Shown: positions 1 through 8,650 of the stretch, one piece after another
How the letters are laid out: every line of letters starts with the position of its first letter
How positions within the stretch are numbered: the stretch's first letter is position 1
Assembly (NCBI RefSeq): GCF_001310275.1
Contig: NZ_LGYZ01000051.1
Location: 1 to 64,000, forward strand
DNA from: Nocardia arizonensis
Lineage (GTDB): Bacteria; Actinomycetota; Actinomycetes; Mycobacteriales; Mycobacteriaceae
Length of the DNA: 64,000 nt
Direction: 5' to 3'
Notes under the pieces: model-generated
What the model saw: only the letters and a program-made list of their open reading frames with translations
Database searches by the model: none
Told to the model about the DNA's origin: nothing
Position numbers and translations under genes: made by a program

Positions 1-240
1 CGGACCGTATTCGTCGGCGTCCACACCGATATCGCGCATGCGGTCGACCTCGAGGCACACCGAGCCCGACCGCACCGCGCGCACCGCGAGCGCGGCCGCG
101 AACAGCACGGATTCGTCGGATTCGCGTCCGAGCCTGCCCAGACGCAGTGCGACGTGCACATCGGCCGCCGACAGCACACCGGCCTCGTTGAACGTCCGCA
201 GCAGCCCGGTTCCGCGCTGCGCGATCTGGATCGAGGTCAC
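1..240 (-). CDS. recD: RecD, exonuclease V alpha subunit (N-terminal part only)
   Basis: The first 80 codons of RecD, the 5'-3' helicase subunit of the RecBCD double-strand-break repair nuclease; the rest lies beyond the left edge. The translation includes LLRTFNEAGVLSAADVHVA, which resembles actinobacterial RecD N-termini. I chose the GTG at 240 because it overlaps the recB stop as GTGA, the usual coupled arrangement in recCBD operons. No ATPase motif is visible because it lies further downstream. The call rests on this N-terminal match and on the adjacent recB. Confidence 0.85.
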   Translation of the reverse strand, partial: MTSIQIAQRGTGLLRTFNEAGVLSAADVHVALRLGRLGRESDESVLFAAALAVRAVRSGSVCLEVDRMRDIGVDADEYGP

Positions 241-3200
241 GGCACCGCCCCGGCGAGCAGATCCGAAACCGCCTCGATCAGCGTGTGCGGCGGCCGCCAG
301 GTGAGCACGCCGCGATCCGGCGGTGTGTCCGGGCCGATCATGCCGCGCACGAACAGGTACGCGCAGCCGCCCAGATGGCGGCCGGGTCGATAGCCGGGCA
401 GCCGCCAGCGCAGATAGCGGTGCAGGGCGACCGAATACAGCAGCGCCTGCAAGGGATAGTGCGAGCGGGTCATCTCCGCGACCATGCGATCACGGGTGTA
501 GTGCTCGACGGTGAGGTCACCGGTGCCGAGCCGATTGGTCTTGTAGTCGACGATGACGAAACGTGGCGTGTCGGCGGCCACGGACAGCCGCAGAACCGCG
601 TCGATACTGCCGGTGAGGTAGCCGCGCAGCGGGGTGTCACCGAGTGCGGCGACCTGATCGGCGTAGCCGCGGAAGGGATCGTCGGCGGGCAGGTGGGCGC
701 GCAGCAGGTCCGCGATCCGGCGCAGGGTGGCCGCGCCCGCGGTCGGCGTGTCGCCGCCCGCCAGCGGCAGCTCGAATTCCAGTTCGTTGAGCTGGTCGCG
801 GGCGGCGATGTCGGCGAGGCAGCCGAAGCCGAGCGGTGTGCGCAGCACGGCGAGCAGGGCGAGCGCCAACCGGTCGACGTCGATCTCGCCCATGGTCTCG
901 GCCACCGCCTCCCGGCAGCGCTGCCGCACCTCGGCGGCGAGGTCGGCGGCGTCGCGGTCGACGCGTTCGAGTACGCCGTGCACGAGGGTGCCGAATTCCG
1001 CGCCGTAGGGCAGTGCGTTCATCAGTGACGGGGCGCCCGCGAAGGTCTCCGGCTCCCAGACCGCGACCTCGGCGGGCTCGTCACCGGTACCGGGCCCGTC
1101 CTGCTCGTCGGCGGCGAGGTCGTGCGCACCGGCGGTCAGCGCGGAGTAGGACGTGCGCCGCCACAGATGATCCACCACCCGATCGAATCGCGCGGCGGCG
1201 AGATCCCCCGGCTCGGTCGAGGTGCGCGCGCGCCGCACCTCGACCGAGTCGGGCGCGTCGACGGCGGTCACCGACACAGCGCGCGGAACCACCGACGCCC
1301 AGGTCGTGAGCGTCGCGTAGGCGACGGCGTCGGCGGGCACGGCGGCGCGGACCGGAACCCGCGACCCGCCGTCGGGTCGGCCGAAGATCAGGCGGTGCAG
1401 CGGCGCGGTCGAGGTGGTGAACGCGGGCGCCCACCACGCCACCACCTGCGATCTCGCCCGGGTCAGCGCGACGTAGAGCAGCCGCAGTTCCTCACCGGCC
1501 TCCTCGTTCTCCGCGCGCAGTCGACGTTCGGCGAAGCCGGGGGCGTCCTGGCCACCGACATCGAGCATCCGCGTGCCGTCGTCGGCGTGGAAGAGCAGGA
1601 TGCCGGGATCGGGTTTGGCGTTGTCCCACGCGAAAGGCAGGTAGACGATCGGGAATTCGAGGCCCTTGCTCGCGTGCACGGTCGCGATCTGCACGGCCGC
1701 GGCGTCGCGGTCGAGGCGGCGGGCGCGGTCGGCGACACCGCCGGAGGCGGGTTCACGGATGCGGTCGGCCAGCCACCGGGTCAGCGCGGTCAGGCCGAAA
1801 CCCTCCGCCAGCGCGACCTGATCCAGCAACTGGGCGATATGGCGCACATCGGTGAGCCTGCGTTCGCCGTTCTCGACCCGCAGCAGCCGCCCGGCGAGAT
1901 CGGCCTCGGCCGAGAGCTTTTCGAAGACCGCGGCGAAGCCCGCGCGCGCGAACAACCGCGCGGCCTCGCGCAACTGCGCGCTGACGCGCCCGACCAGATC
2001 GGCTCCGCCGCTGTCGATCTCGGCCGCGGTCACGCCGAGGACGGGCGTGCGGGCCGCCAGCCGCACCCGGTCGGACCGATGCGGCTGTTCCAGTGCGCGC
2101 AGCACCCACAACCAGTCGGTGGCGCTCTCGGTCTCGAAGACGCTCGTGCCGCCCGCGGGCACCGAGGCGATGCCCGCGCGATCCAGTGCCGCGCGCACGA
2201 CCTCGATCTGTGATCGGCGACGCACCAGCACGGCGATGTCTCCGGGGCCGACCGGCCTGCTCTCGGTCTCGCCGTCGCCCGAGAGGTGCAGGCGCGTACC
2301 GGATTCCAGTAGACGCACCAGGTCGGCGGCCAGATCGTCGGCGACCTTGGCGCGCAGCCGTCCCACCGTGGGGAACCCGGACTTGTTGAGCGGTCCGGCG
2401 CCGGTGCGCGGCAGACAGCGCAGGCGCAGCGGGGCCGCCAGTTCCCCTGGGCCGGACAGCCTGCTCCACGGCCGGGTCGCGGTCACCGGATGCACGACGA
2501 TCCCGGGGTGGCCGAGGGCCGCGCCGCCGTGCAGGTGGTCGAGCGCGGCGAGCAGACCCGCGTCACTGCGCCAGTTGTCGGTGAGTTCGCGGCGACCGTC
2601 GGCGTGCGCGACCGCGTCGAGATAGCTGAGCACCTCCGCGCCGCGGAAGGCGTAGATGGCCTGTTTCGGGTCGCCGACCAGAACCGTGGTGGCGCGGCCG
2701 TGGAAGGCGCGGCGCAGAATGTCCCATTGCAGCGGGTCGGTGTCCTGGAATTCGTCCACGAGCGCGACCCGGTAGCGCCGTCCGATCCGCGCGCACGCCG
2801 CCGCGCCGTGCACCGGGTCGGCGAGCACATCGTGCAGCAGCACCAGCAGATCATCGAAATCACGCAGTCCGGCCAGGCGTTTGCGCCGCGCGGTCTCCGC
2901 GCGCACCGCCGCCGCGAAGGCGACCCGTTCCGCCGCCACCGCGCCGACGTCGCCGGTCGGGGCGAGTGCGGCGTGCGGGTCGGCGACCGCGGCCAGCGCG
3001 AGCGCGTGCGCCTGCTTCAGGTCGAAGGGTGGTCCACTGCGGGCGTAGCGGTGCAGGTAGAGGTCGTCGGCGACGGTGCGCACCAGATCGTCCACGGATT
3101 CGACCAGGCGCGCGGCGGGGTCGTGTTCACCGGCCAGACCGAGTTCGTCGAGCATGCGCTGACAGAAGCTGTGGGTGGTGACGATGGTGCCCGCGTCGAA

Positions 3201-3584
3201 ATCCGACAGTGCCGTCAGCAGCCGCTCGCGCCGCCGTCGGGTCCGCTCGTCTCCGTCGCGGGCCAGATGCCGCACCAGAGCGTCGCGGTCGGTGCGCGCC
3301 GCTCGCGGGTCGGCCAGTGCGGCGGCCACCGCGACGAAGCGGTCCCTGGCGCGTTCGCGCAATTCCTGGGTCGCGGCGCGGCTGAAGGTCACCAGCAGCA
3401 GTTCGGAGATGTCGATGCCGGTCTCGGCCACGTAGCGGACCGCGAGACCGACGATCGCGTGGGTCTTGCCGGTGCCCGCGCTGGCCTCGAGCACGGTGGT
3501 GCCGCTTGGCAGTGGTCCGAGCGGATCGAACGGCTCGGCGGCGCCGAGTGCGGGCGAGGCGAGTTCCGTGTCCTGAATCGTCAT
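237..3584 (-). CDS. recB: RecB, exonuclease V beta subunit (UvrD-like helicase plus nuclease)
   Basis: RecB is the 3'-5' helicase and nuclease subunit of RecBCD. The 1115-residue product has a Walker A (EASAGTGKTHAIVGL), a Walker B (LVDEFQDTDPLQWDILRRAF), the SF1 motif DPKQAIYAFRGAE, the late helicase motif VALTRARSQ and, near the C-terminus, the nuclease motif IVDYKTN. The open frame extends to 3635, but the ATG at 3584 starts with MTIQDTE and avoids an unlikely Gly/Arg-rich extension. The gene follows recC and overlaps recD by four bases, so the three subunits are probably co-translated. Confidence 0.93.
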   Translation of the reverse strand: MTIQDTELASPALGAAEPFDPLGPLPSGTTVLEASAGTGKTHAIVGLAVRYVAETGIDISELLLVTFSRAATQELRERARDRFVAVAAALADPRAARTDRDALVRHLARDGDERTRRRRERLLTALSDFDAGTIVTTHSFCQRMLDELGLAGEHDPAARLVESVDDLVRTVADDLYLHRYARSGPPFDLKQAHALALAAVADPHAALAPTGDVGAVAAERVAFAAAVRAETARRKRLAGLRDFDDLLVLLHDVLADPVHGAAACARIGRRYRVALVDEFQDTDPLQWDILRRAFHGRATTVLVGDPKQAIYAFRGAEVLSYLDAVAHADGRRELTDNWRSDAGLLAALDHLHGGAALGHPGIVVHPVTATRPWSRLSGPGELAAPLRLRCLPRTGAGPLNKSGFPTVGRLRAKVADDLAADLVRLLESGTRLHLSGDGETESRPVGPGDIAVLVRRRSQIEVVRAALDRAGIASVPAGGTSVFETESATDWLWVLRALEQPHRSDRVRLAARTPVLGVTAAEIDSGGADLVGRVSAQLREAARLFARAGFAAVFEKLSAEADLAGRLLRVENGERRLTDVRHIAQLLDQVALAEGFGLTALTRWLADRIREPASGGVADRARRLDRDAAAVQIATVHASKGLEFPIVYLPFAWDNAKPDPGILLFHADDGTRMLDVGGQDAPGFAERRLRAENEEAGEELRLLYVALTRARSQVVAWWAPAFTTSTAPLHRLIFGRPDGGSRVPVRAAVPADAVAYATLTTWASVVPRAVSVTAVDAPDSVEVRRARTSTEPGDLAAARFDRVVDHLWRRTSYSALTAGAHDLAADEQDGPGTGDEPAEVAVWEPETFAGAPSLMNALPYGAEFGTLVHGVLERVDRDAADLAAEVRQRCREAVAETMGEIDVDRLALALLAVLRTPLGFGCLADIAARDQLNELEFELPLAGGDTPTAGAATLRRIADLLRAHLPADDPFRGYADQVAALGDTPLRGYLTGSIDAVLRLSVAADTPRFVIVDYKTNRLGTGDLTVEHYTRDRMVAEMTRSHYPLQALLYSVALHRYLRWRLPGYRPGRHLGGCAYLFVRGMIGPDTPPDRGVLTWRPPHTLIEAVSDLLAGAVP

Positions 3585-3693
3585 GTCGGACCCCGACTTC
3601 CACCGTCCCGCGCCCCCGGGCGCACCGCAGCGCACAGCCTACTGCGCGGCGGCCGCGAATCCGGGGAGCACACGCGGGCGGTGCGGTGATCGG

Positions 3694-6600
3694 TCACGGC
3701 TGCCCTTGCGTCTCGACCGCCAGCAGCGGGGCCCACAGCCTGCGCGCGAACGCCCCGAAACGCGTCCGCTCCCCCGCCTCGCCCGCCGGGGCGGGGGCGG
3801 CGGTGAGGTCGTCGAGCCGCGGTGCTGCGCCCCAGACATACCGCAGGTGGCGGTCGGTGTGGTCACCGTATTTGCCGGGACCGTTGGGGCCGCCGTCGAA
3901 TTCGCGCTCCGCGGCCGCGAACGCCTCCTCGGCGCTGCCACCCCGGAATCGGCGCTCGGCGTATGCGGCGGTGGCCGTCGGCGAGACAGGCAGCGGTTCG
4001 GTGAGCCCGAGGTCGCGCAGCCGCACCAGTTCGCGCAGGATCGTGACGGCCTCGGGCGCGGCGGGCGCGGTGATCTCCGACCGCCACACCGGTCGCCGGA
4101 ACTGGCCGCGGCCGGTGGTGACCGCCTGCCAGCCGCGATCCTCGGTAGCGGCCAGCGCCAGCACCGAGACCCACGCGGTGAGGCGGTGTTTGGGCGCGAG
4201 GCGCGAATACGTGGCGCGCACCAGCATCTCACCGCGCACCTCGGGCACGGTTCCGGTCAGTCTGCGGCCGTTGCCGAGATCGATGGCGATATCCACCGCG
4301 CGCGGCTGGGCCTCGTAGTGGCCCGCGCACGCCCGCACGAGGGTGTCGACGGTGTGCTCGATCTCGTCGAGCACCGCCGCGCCGAGTCCGAACGGCGGCA
4401 GCGTGCCGCGCCGCCATTCCGCCGCGCGCAGCGCCGCCGCGTCGGCGCCGGTCAGCCGGGCGGCCAACATGCGTTCGCCCAGTTCCCATTTGGCGAGGCC
4501 GTCCAATTCGATGGGAATCCGGTCGGCGATGTCCTGCTCGTGTTCGGGGACGCGCAGTCCGAGCCGTTGCCACAGGAAGGCCCGTACCGGATGTTCGACG
4601 AACGACAGCAGATCCGCCAGCGCCACATCGCCGGATCCCGGCGATGACAACGGTTCCGGCAGGAAGGCGGGCTGCGGCCGGGCGGGCGCGGCCGCGGCCA
4701 CCGCGCCCGCGAGCGCGACGGTGTCGAAGCTGAAGGGCCGTTCGGGGTGGAAGTTCGCGCGGTCGAAGCTCTGCAACGGATGGCGAACGAGCACGCCGGA
4801 CAGGTCCTCGCCGACGTATCCGCGCACCACGTCCAGCAATTCGGCCACCGGAATCGCGGGCGGGCGCTGCACCCCCGACACCGGATCGGCCCCGGTGTGC
4901 AGCAACAGCAGCGTCTCCCGCGCCGCCAGCAGCGAGTCCAGCAGCAACTGCCGATCCTCGGCGCGCGGATCGCGTTCGCCGACGAGGGGGTCGCGGGCGA
5001 GCGCGTCGTCACCGTCGGTGCCGCCCCCGCGCGGGAACACCTCGTCGTCCAGACCGAGCAGCACCACGACGCGATGCGGCACCGACCGCATGGGCGTGAG
5101 CGCGCACACCGTCAGCTCACCGGTGCGGAAGTTCGCTCGGGCGGGCGCCGCGGCCAACCGTCCGGCCAGCAGCACCCCGACATCGGCCAGCCGCAGCGGC
5201 GTATCGCCCGCGTGATCGGTGGCCGCGGCGAGTTCGCGCCTGGCCTCCGTGCGCAGCCACGCCTGACTGTCGGGCACGTCGGTGAGCAGGTCGAGCGCAC
5301 GCCCCAGCACCGCGGCCCATTCGTGCGCGGGCCGGGGGCCGCGCAGGTCGCGCAGGCAGACCGCGAGCCGATCGATGAATTCGGCGAAGCGACCCGCGAG
5401 GTCGACGTCGTTGCTGTCGACGTCGTCGAGCGGCAGCGCCAGATCCAGCCAGTCCTCGGCGGTGTCGTCGGCCGTGACGCCGAGCAAGATCCGGTCCACC
5501 GCGCCGTTGAGGGTGTTCTGACCGAAATCGCTCAGACCGAACAACTGCCGTTGGCGCTGCCCGATCCCCCAGCGCGCACCCGATTCCGCGGCCCACTCGC
5601 GCAGGCGCTCGATCGCGTCGTCGTCGAATCCGCAGCGCCTGCGCACGGTTTCGGCCGCGGCCAGATCCAGGACCTGCGTCACCGTGACGCGGCCGTCGGC
5701 CAGTTCCAGCAATACCGCGATCACCGACAGCAGCGGATTGGTCACCGCCCGGCCGCGATCGGCGAGGCGGACCCGCAGCCCCTGCGCCGGATGCGCGCCG
5801 TCATCGCCTGTTTCGCCCGCCCCGGCCGTGCGCGCGCCGAAGGCGGCCATGATCAGCGGCGCGTACACCTCGACCTCGGGGCACATGATCAGCACGTCGC
5901 GCGGTTGCAGGGTGGCGTCGGCGGCGAAGAGGCCGAGCAGCGCCTCGCGCAGCACCTCGACCTGGCGGGCAGGTCCGTGGCAGGCGTGGACGCGCAGACT
6001 GCCGTCGGCGACCGCGCCGCAGCCGGGCGGCCACCGGTCGTCCCTGATATCGGCTTGTACCGCGCCGAGCAGGCTCGAGACGGGCGGCCCGGATTCCGCA
6101 CGTTCGTCGGTCGCCGCCGCGCTCGCCACGCGCTGTTGCAGTTCCCGCGCCTCGCGGGCGAGCCCGGCCAGCAGCGGGTGGCGCACCAGGGCGGCGGAGC
6201 CGTCATCGGCGCGGCGACGCACGAGCGGCGCTCCCGACAACGCCGACCACATGGCCGGACTCGGGTGCGCCAGCCACAGATGCACATCGCGTGCCGCGCC
6301 GATCGCGACGAGGGCCTCGAGATGGTCGACGGGCAACCGTGTTACACCGAACAGCGAGATCCGTTGCGGCAGAGCGAGAATGGCGGGGTTCTCACGCAGT
6401 GCCGCACATCCCGGGGCCAGCCGTTCGGCCGGGCTCGGCACCCCGATCTCGGCGCGCAGCCGCCGCCACAGTTCCGGTTGCCAGCGCAGGTCCTCGGGCA
6501 GCGCGGCACCGGCGCCGTCGGTGTCCGCGCCCGCGGCCCAGCCGTTGAGCAGGGCGGGCCGCTGCGAGGCGTAGCCGTCGAACAGGTCGCACAGATGCGC

Positions 6601-7113
6601 GGCGGTGGCGTAACGGCGGCCGACGCGGTGTTCGGCGTCGACAGACTCGGCCGCGCCAAGGTGCCGGGTCAGCACCGCCGCCCACGGCTGCCCCACCGCG
6701 GCGTCGATCACCCGCAGCGCCGCCCATACCATCCGTTCGCGCGTCCACGGGTCGTCCTCGGGCGCGACGCCGCAGGCCGCCGCCAGCGCGGAGGCGACCA
6801 GCGCCGAGGGGGTGGGGAAGGCGATATTGGCCGTCACGCCGTCGCCGCCGACAGAAACGGAGCCGCCGACAGAAACGGAGCCGCCGACAGAAACGGAGCC
6901 GCCGACAGAAACGGAGCCGACAGATACGGACCGGTCGGTGGGTCCGACGCCGAGCGCGCGCGAAAGCCGTTGCACGAGCCAACGTTCCACACCCTTGGCA
7001 GGTACCGCGACCACCTCGGCGGCGAAGGGATCGGGCAGCGCGATCGCCAGCAGGTCCGCCAGCGCGTCCGCCAGGGCGCCCGCGTGCTCGGCCCGGTGGA
7101 TGTGCAGCGGCAT
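3694..7113 (-). CDS. recC: RecC, exonuclease V gamma subunit
   Basis: RecC holds the RecBCD complex together and carries the inactive helicase/nuclease-like scaffold that recognises Chi. The 1139-residue product starts MPLHIHRAEHAGALADALADLL and has the RecC features VVAVPAKGVERWL, RISLFGVTRLP and DVLIMCPEVEVYAPLI. The open frame begins earlier, at 7443, but the ATG at 7113 matches family N-termini and the upstream extension is low-complexity. It is first in the recC-recB-recD set, with about 110 bases between recC and recB. A tandem hexapeptide repeat interrupts the N-terminal region at 6844-6930. Confidence 0.92.
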   Translation of the reverse strand: MPLHIHRAEHAGALADALADLLAIALPDPFAAEVVAVPAKGVERWLVQRLSRALGVGPTDRSVSVGSVSVGGSVSVGGSVSVGGSVSVGGDGVTANIAFPTPSALVASALAAACGVAPEDDPWTRERMVWAALRVIDAAVGQPWAAVLTRHLGAAESVDAEHRVGRRYATAAHLCDLFDGYASQRPALLNGWAAGADTDGAGAALPEDLRWQPELWRRLRAEIGVPSPAERLAPGCAALRENPAILALPQRISLFGVTRLPVDHLEALVAIGAARDVHLWLAHPSPAMWSALSGAPLVRRRADDGSAALVRHPLLAGLAREARELQQRVASAAATDERAESGPPVSSLLGAVQADIRDDRWPPGCGAVADGSLRVHACHGPARQVEVLREALLGLFAADATLQPRDVLIMCPEVEVYAPLIMAAFGARTAGAGETGDDGAHPAQGLRVRLADRGRAVTNPLLSVIAVLLELADGRVTVTQVLDLAAAETVRRRCGFDDDAIERLREWAAESGARWGIGQRQRQLFGLSDFGQNTLNGAVDRILLGVTADDTAEDWLDLALPLDDVDSNDVDLAGRFAEFIDRLAVCLRDLRGPRPAHEWAAVLGRALDLLTDVPDSQAWLRTEARRELAAATDHAGDTPLRLADVGVLLAGRLAAAPARANFRTGELTVCALTPMRSVPHRVVVLLGLDDEVFPRGGGTDGDDALARDPLVGERDPRAEDRQLLLDSLLAARETLLLLHTGADPVSGVQRPPAIPVAELLDVVRGYVGEDLSGVLVRHPLQSFDRANFHPERPFSFDTVALAGAVAAAAPARPQPAFLPEPLSSPGSGDVALADLLSFVEHPVRAFLWQRLGLRVPEHEQDIADRIPIELDGLAKWELGERMLAARLTGADAAALRAAEWRRGTLPPFGLGAAVLDEIEHTVDTLVRACAGHYEAQPRAVDIAIDLGNGRRLTGTVPEVRGEMLVRATYSRLAPKHRLTAWVSVLALAATEDRGWQAVTTGRGQFRRPVWRSEITAPAAPEAVTILRELVRLRDLGLTEPLPVSPTATAAYAERRFRGGSAEEAFAAAEREFDGGPNGPGKYGDHTDRHLRYVWGAAPRLDDLTAAPAPAGEAGERTRFGAFARRLWAPLLAVETQGQP
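6844..6930 (-). repeat. 18-bp in-frame tandem repeat inside recC
   Basis: Four identical 18-base units lie end to end (6844-6861, 6862-6879, 6880-6897, 6898-6915), followed by a shortened, slightly diverged 15-base copy. On the coding strand they encode VGGSVS repeated in frame, near residue 70 of RecC. Being 18 bases long, unit gain or loss keeps the frame. Confidence 0.9.
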
Positions 7114-7290
7114 TGGTCGTTTATACGCCGGCGACCGCGTCGCAACCGACCCACCCTCCGCCGAAAAGTGAAATGAACCACAGCTCGACCGCACGCGCGG
7201 CCGTGTCGCGGCGGGCGCGCCCGGCCCGTATGCGACAGTGCTGCCCCGGGGAGGAACGGAGAGCAGGATCGAAAGGCTGGTTTCGCGTTC

Positions 7291-7497
7291 ATGGATGCGT
7301 CGGTGATTCCCCTCGTCCCCAAAGACGGATTCACGGTTCGCCGGGTCGGCGAGCGCTGGGAGTTGATCAACTCCGGGTTCTACGGTCGCGGCGTCGTCGT
7401 GCACACCTGGCCGCGCGAGCGGCACGCGGAGGCGTTCGCGCACTGCTACCGGCTCAACGGGCGCGCCGTCGAGGAGCTGTACGCGGCCTTCCGGTGA
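7291..7497 (+). CDS. Small conserved hypothetical protein (68 aa)
   Basis: I do not recognise a named family. The 68-residue product (MDASVIPLVPKDGF...) is basic, contains no signal peptide or membrane segment, and has a compact alpha/beta-like pattern with WELINSGFYGRGVVVHTWPRE in the middle. Codon choice is strongly GC-ending, as expected for a real gene here. It stands alone, divergent from recC, with a 177-base gap that could hold both promoters. Function is unknown. Confidence 0.6.
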   Translation: MDASVIPLVPKDGFTVRRVGERWELINSGFYGRGVVVHTWPRERHAEAFAHCYRLNGRAVEELYAAFR

Positions 7498-7539
7498 CGA
7501 AATCCGCTGTGGTGCATCGCTAGCGCTCGCCGCCTCGAT

Positions 7540-8457
7540 GTGCCATTGTGGACCCTCGTGCGTTACCCCTCGGCCGACACCCGGACACCTTCCCGCGTGG
7601 CCACATCAGCTTGTGTCCTCGCCACCGCCGCGATCATGCTGTCGAGCGCGCCCGCCTTTCTGCCCGCGGGCGGATTACCCGGAGCGTCCGCCGCGCCGGT
7701 CGTGCCGGTGCGCGGCTGCCTGGCGGGCTTCGACTGCGATATGAGCCAGCGCATCGAATCGGTCGACAACTATCTGCGCGGCCGTCCCGGCAGCACCGGC
7801 TACGTGCTGCGCGACCGGGTCAGCGGCGGGATCTACGCCAACGAGAACGCCGAACAGTCCGTGTGGACCGCGTCCACCATCAAGCTCGCCATCGCCGTCG
7901 ACCTGCTGAACCGTGCCCGTGTCGGCGCGATCACCCTCGGCCCCGACGACCGCGGCCTCATGGAATCCATGCTCGCCACCTCGAACGATCAAGCCGCCGA
8001 CGTGCTGTGGAACAAGTACGCCGGACTCGACCGGATGGCCTACAACAACGCCTTCCGCGCCAACGGCATGTCCTCGCTGGTCCCCCAGCCCACCTCGACG
8101 GCGCTGTTCCCGGACTGGTCTTTCCAGAAGTGCACCGCCGCCGACCTGGACCGGCTCATGGACTTCGTGCTCACCCGCATGCATCCCGACGATCGCAACT
8201 ACCTGCTCGACCGCATGCGCGCGGTGGATTTCAACCAGCACTGGGGCGTGTGGGGCGCCGGTGCGAGCATGCGGCCCGGCCTGAAGAACGGCTGGTCGGC
8301 CGAGGAGGGCGGCTGGGTCGTCAACTCGGTCGGCTTCGCGGGCCCCGGTGAGCGCTACACCTTGGCCATCATGAGTTCGCTCGGCTCCGAAGGCGGATAC
8401 ACCGAAGGCGCCGAGACCGACACCAAGGTCGCGCAGATGCTGCTCGCCGGACGCTGA
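7540..8457 (+). CDS. Exported class A beta-lactamase-like serine hydrolase
   Basis: A secreted serine hydrolase of the beta-lactamase/DD-peptidase fold. After an N-terminal hydrophobic signal-like stretch (about residues 20-45) come the catalytic SxxK motif (ASTIKLAIAVDLL) and an SND motif (TSNDQAADVLW); a clear KTG box is not obvious, and KNGWS near residue 250 may take its place. The protein could act on peptidoglycan or be a non-resistance paralogue. GTG codons at 7540 and 7558 are both possible starts. A strong hairpin (8483-8509) ends the unit. Confidence 0.72.
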   Translation: MPLWTLVRYPSADTRTPSRVATSACVLATAAIMLSSAPAFLPAGGLPGASAAPVVPVRGCLAGFDCDMSQRIESVDNYLRGRPGSTGYVLRDRVSGGIYANENAEQSVWTASTIKLAIAVDLLNRARVGAITLGPDDRGLMESMLATSNDQAADVLWNKYAGLDRMAYNNAFRANGMSSLVPQPTSTALFPDWSFQKCTAADLDRLMDFVLTRMHPDDRNYLLDRMRAVDFNQHWGVWGAGASMRPGLKNGWSAEEGGWVVNSVGFAGPGERYTLAIMSSLGSEGGYTEGAETDTKVAQMLLAGR

Positions 8458-8482
8458 TCGCCGCCGCTGACGGGCCGGTAAC

Positions 8483-8509
8483 CCGGGCGCGCGGCTCCCA
8501 CGCGCCCGG
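8483..8509 (+). terminator. Hairpin after the beta-lactamase-like gene
   Basis: Perfect 9-bp GC-rich stem (8483-8491 with 8501-8509) and 9-base loop, 26 bases past the stop codon. There is no T-run, which is common for actinobacterial terminators. Confidence 0.6.
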
Positions 8510-8650
8510 CCCGGGTCGGCGTCGTGGCGCGCCGCCGAAGATCACGAACCGGGAGTTCGCCGCGACGGCCTCCGGTGCGCCGACTACCGTTGGTCGGGTC
8601 ATGGAACCCTTTCGCCGGGGCAGACCCCGGGCCAGTCGAGGAGCACGACG

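Noticed and set aside
4747..7176. An 809-codon rightward frame opposite recC
   Set aside because: It is exactly antisense to a clear recC gene and rich in Arg, Gln and His, as expected for a shadow frame.
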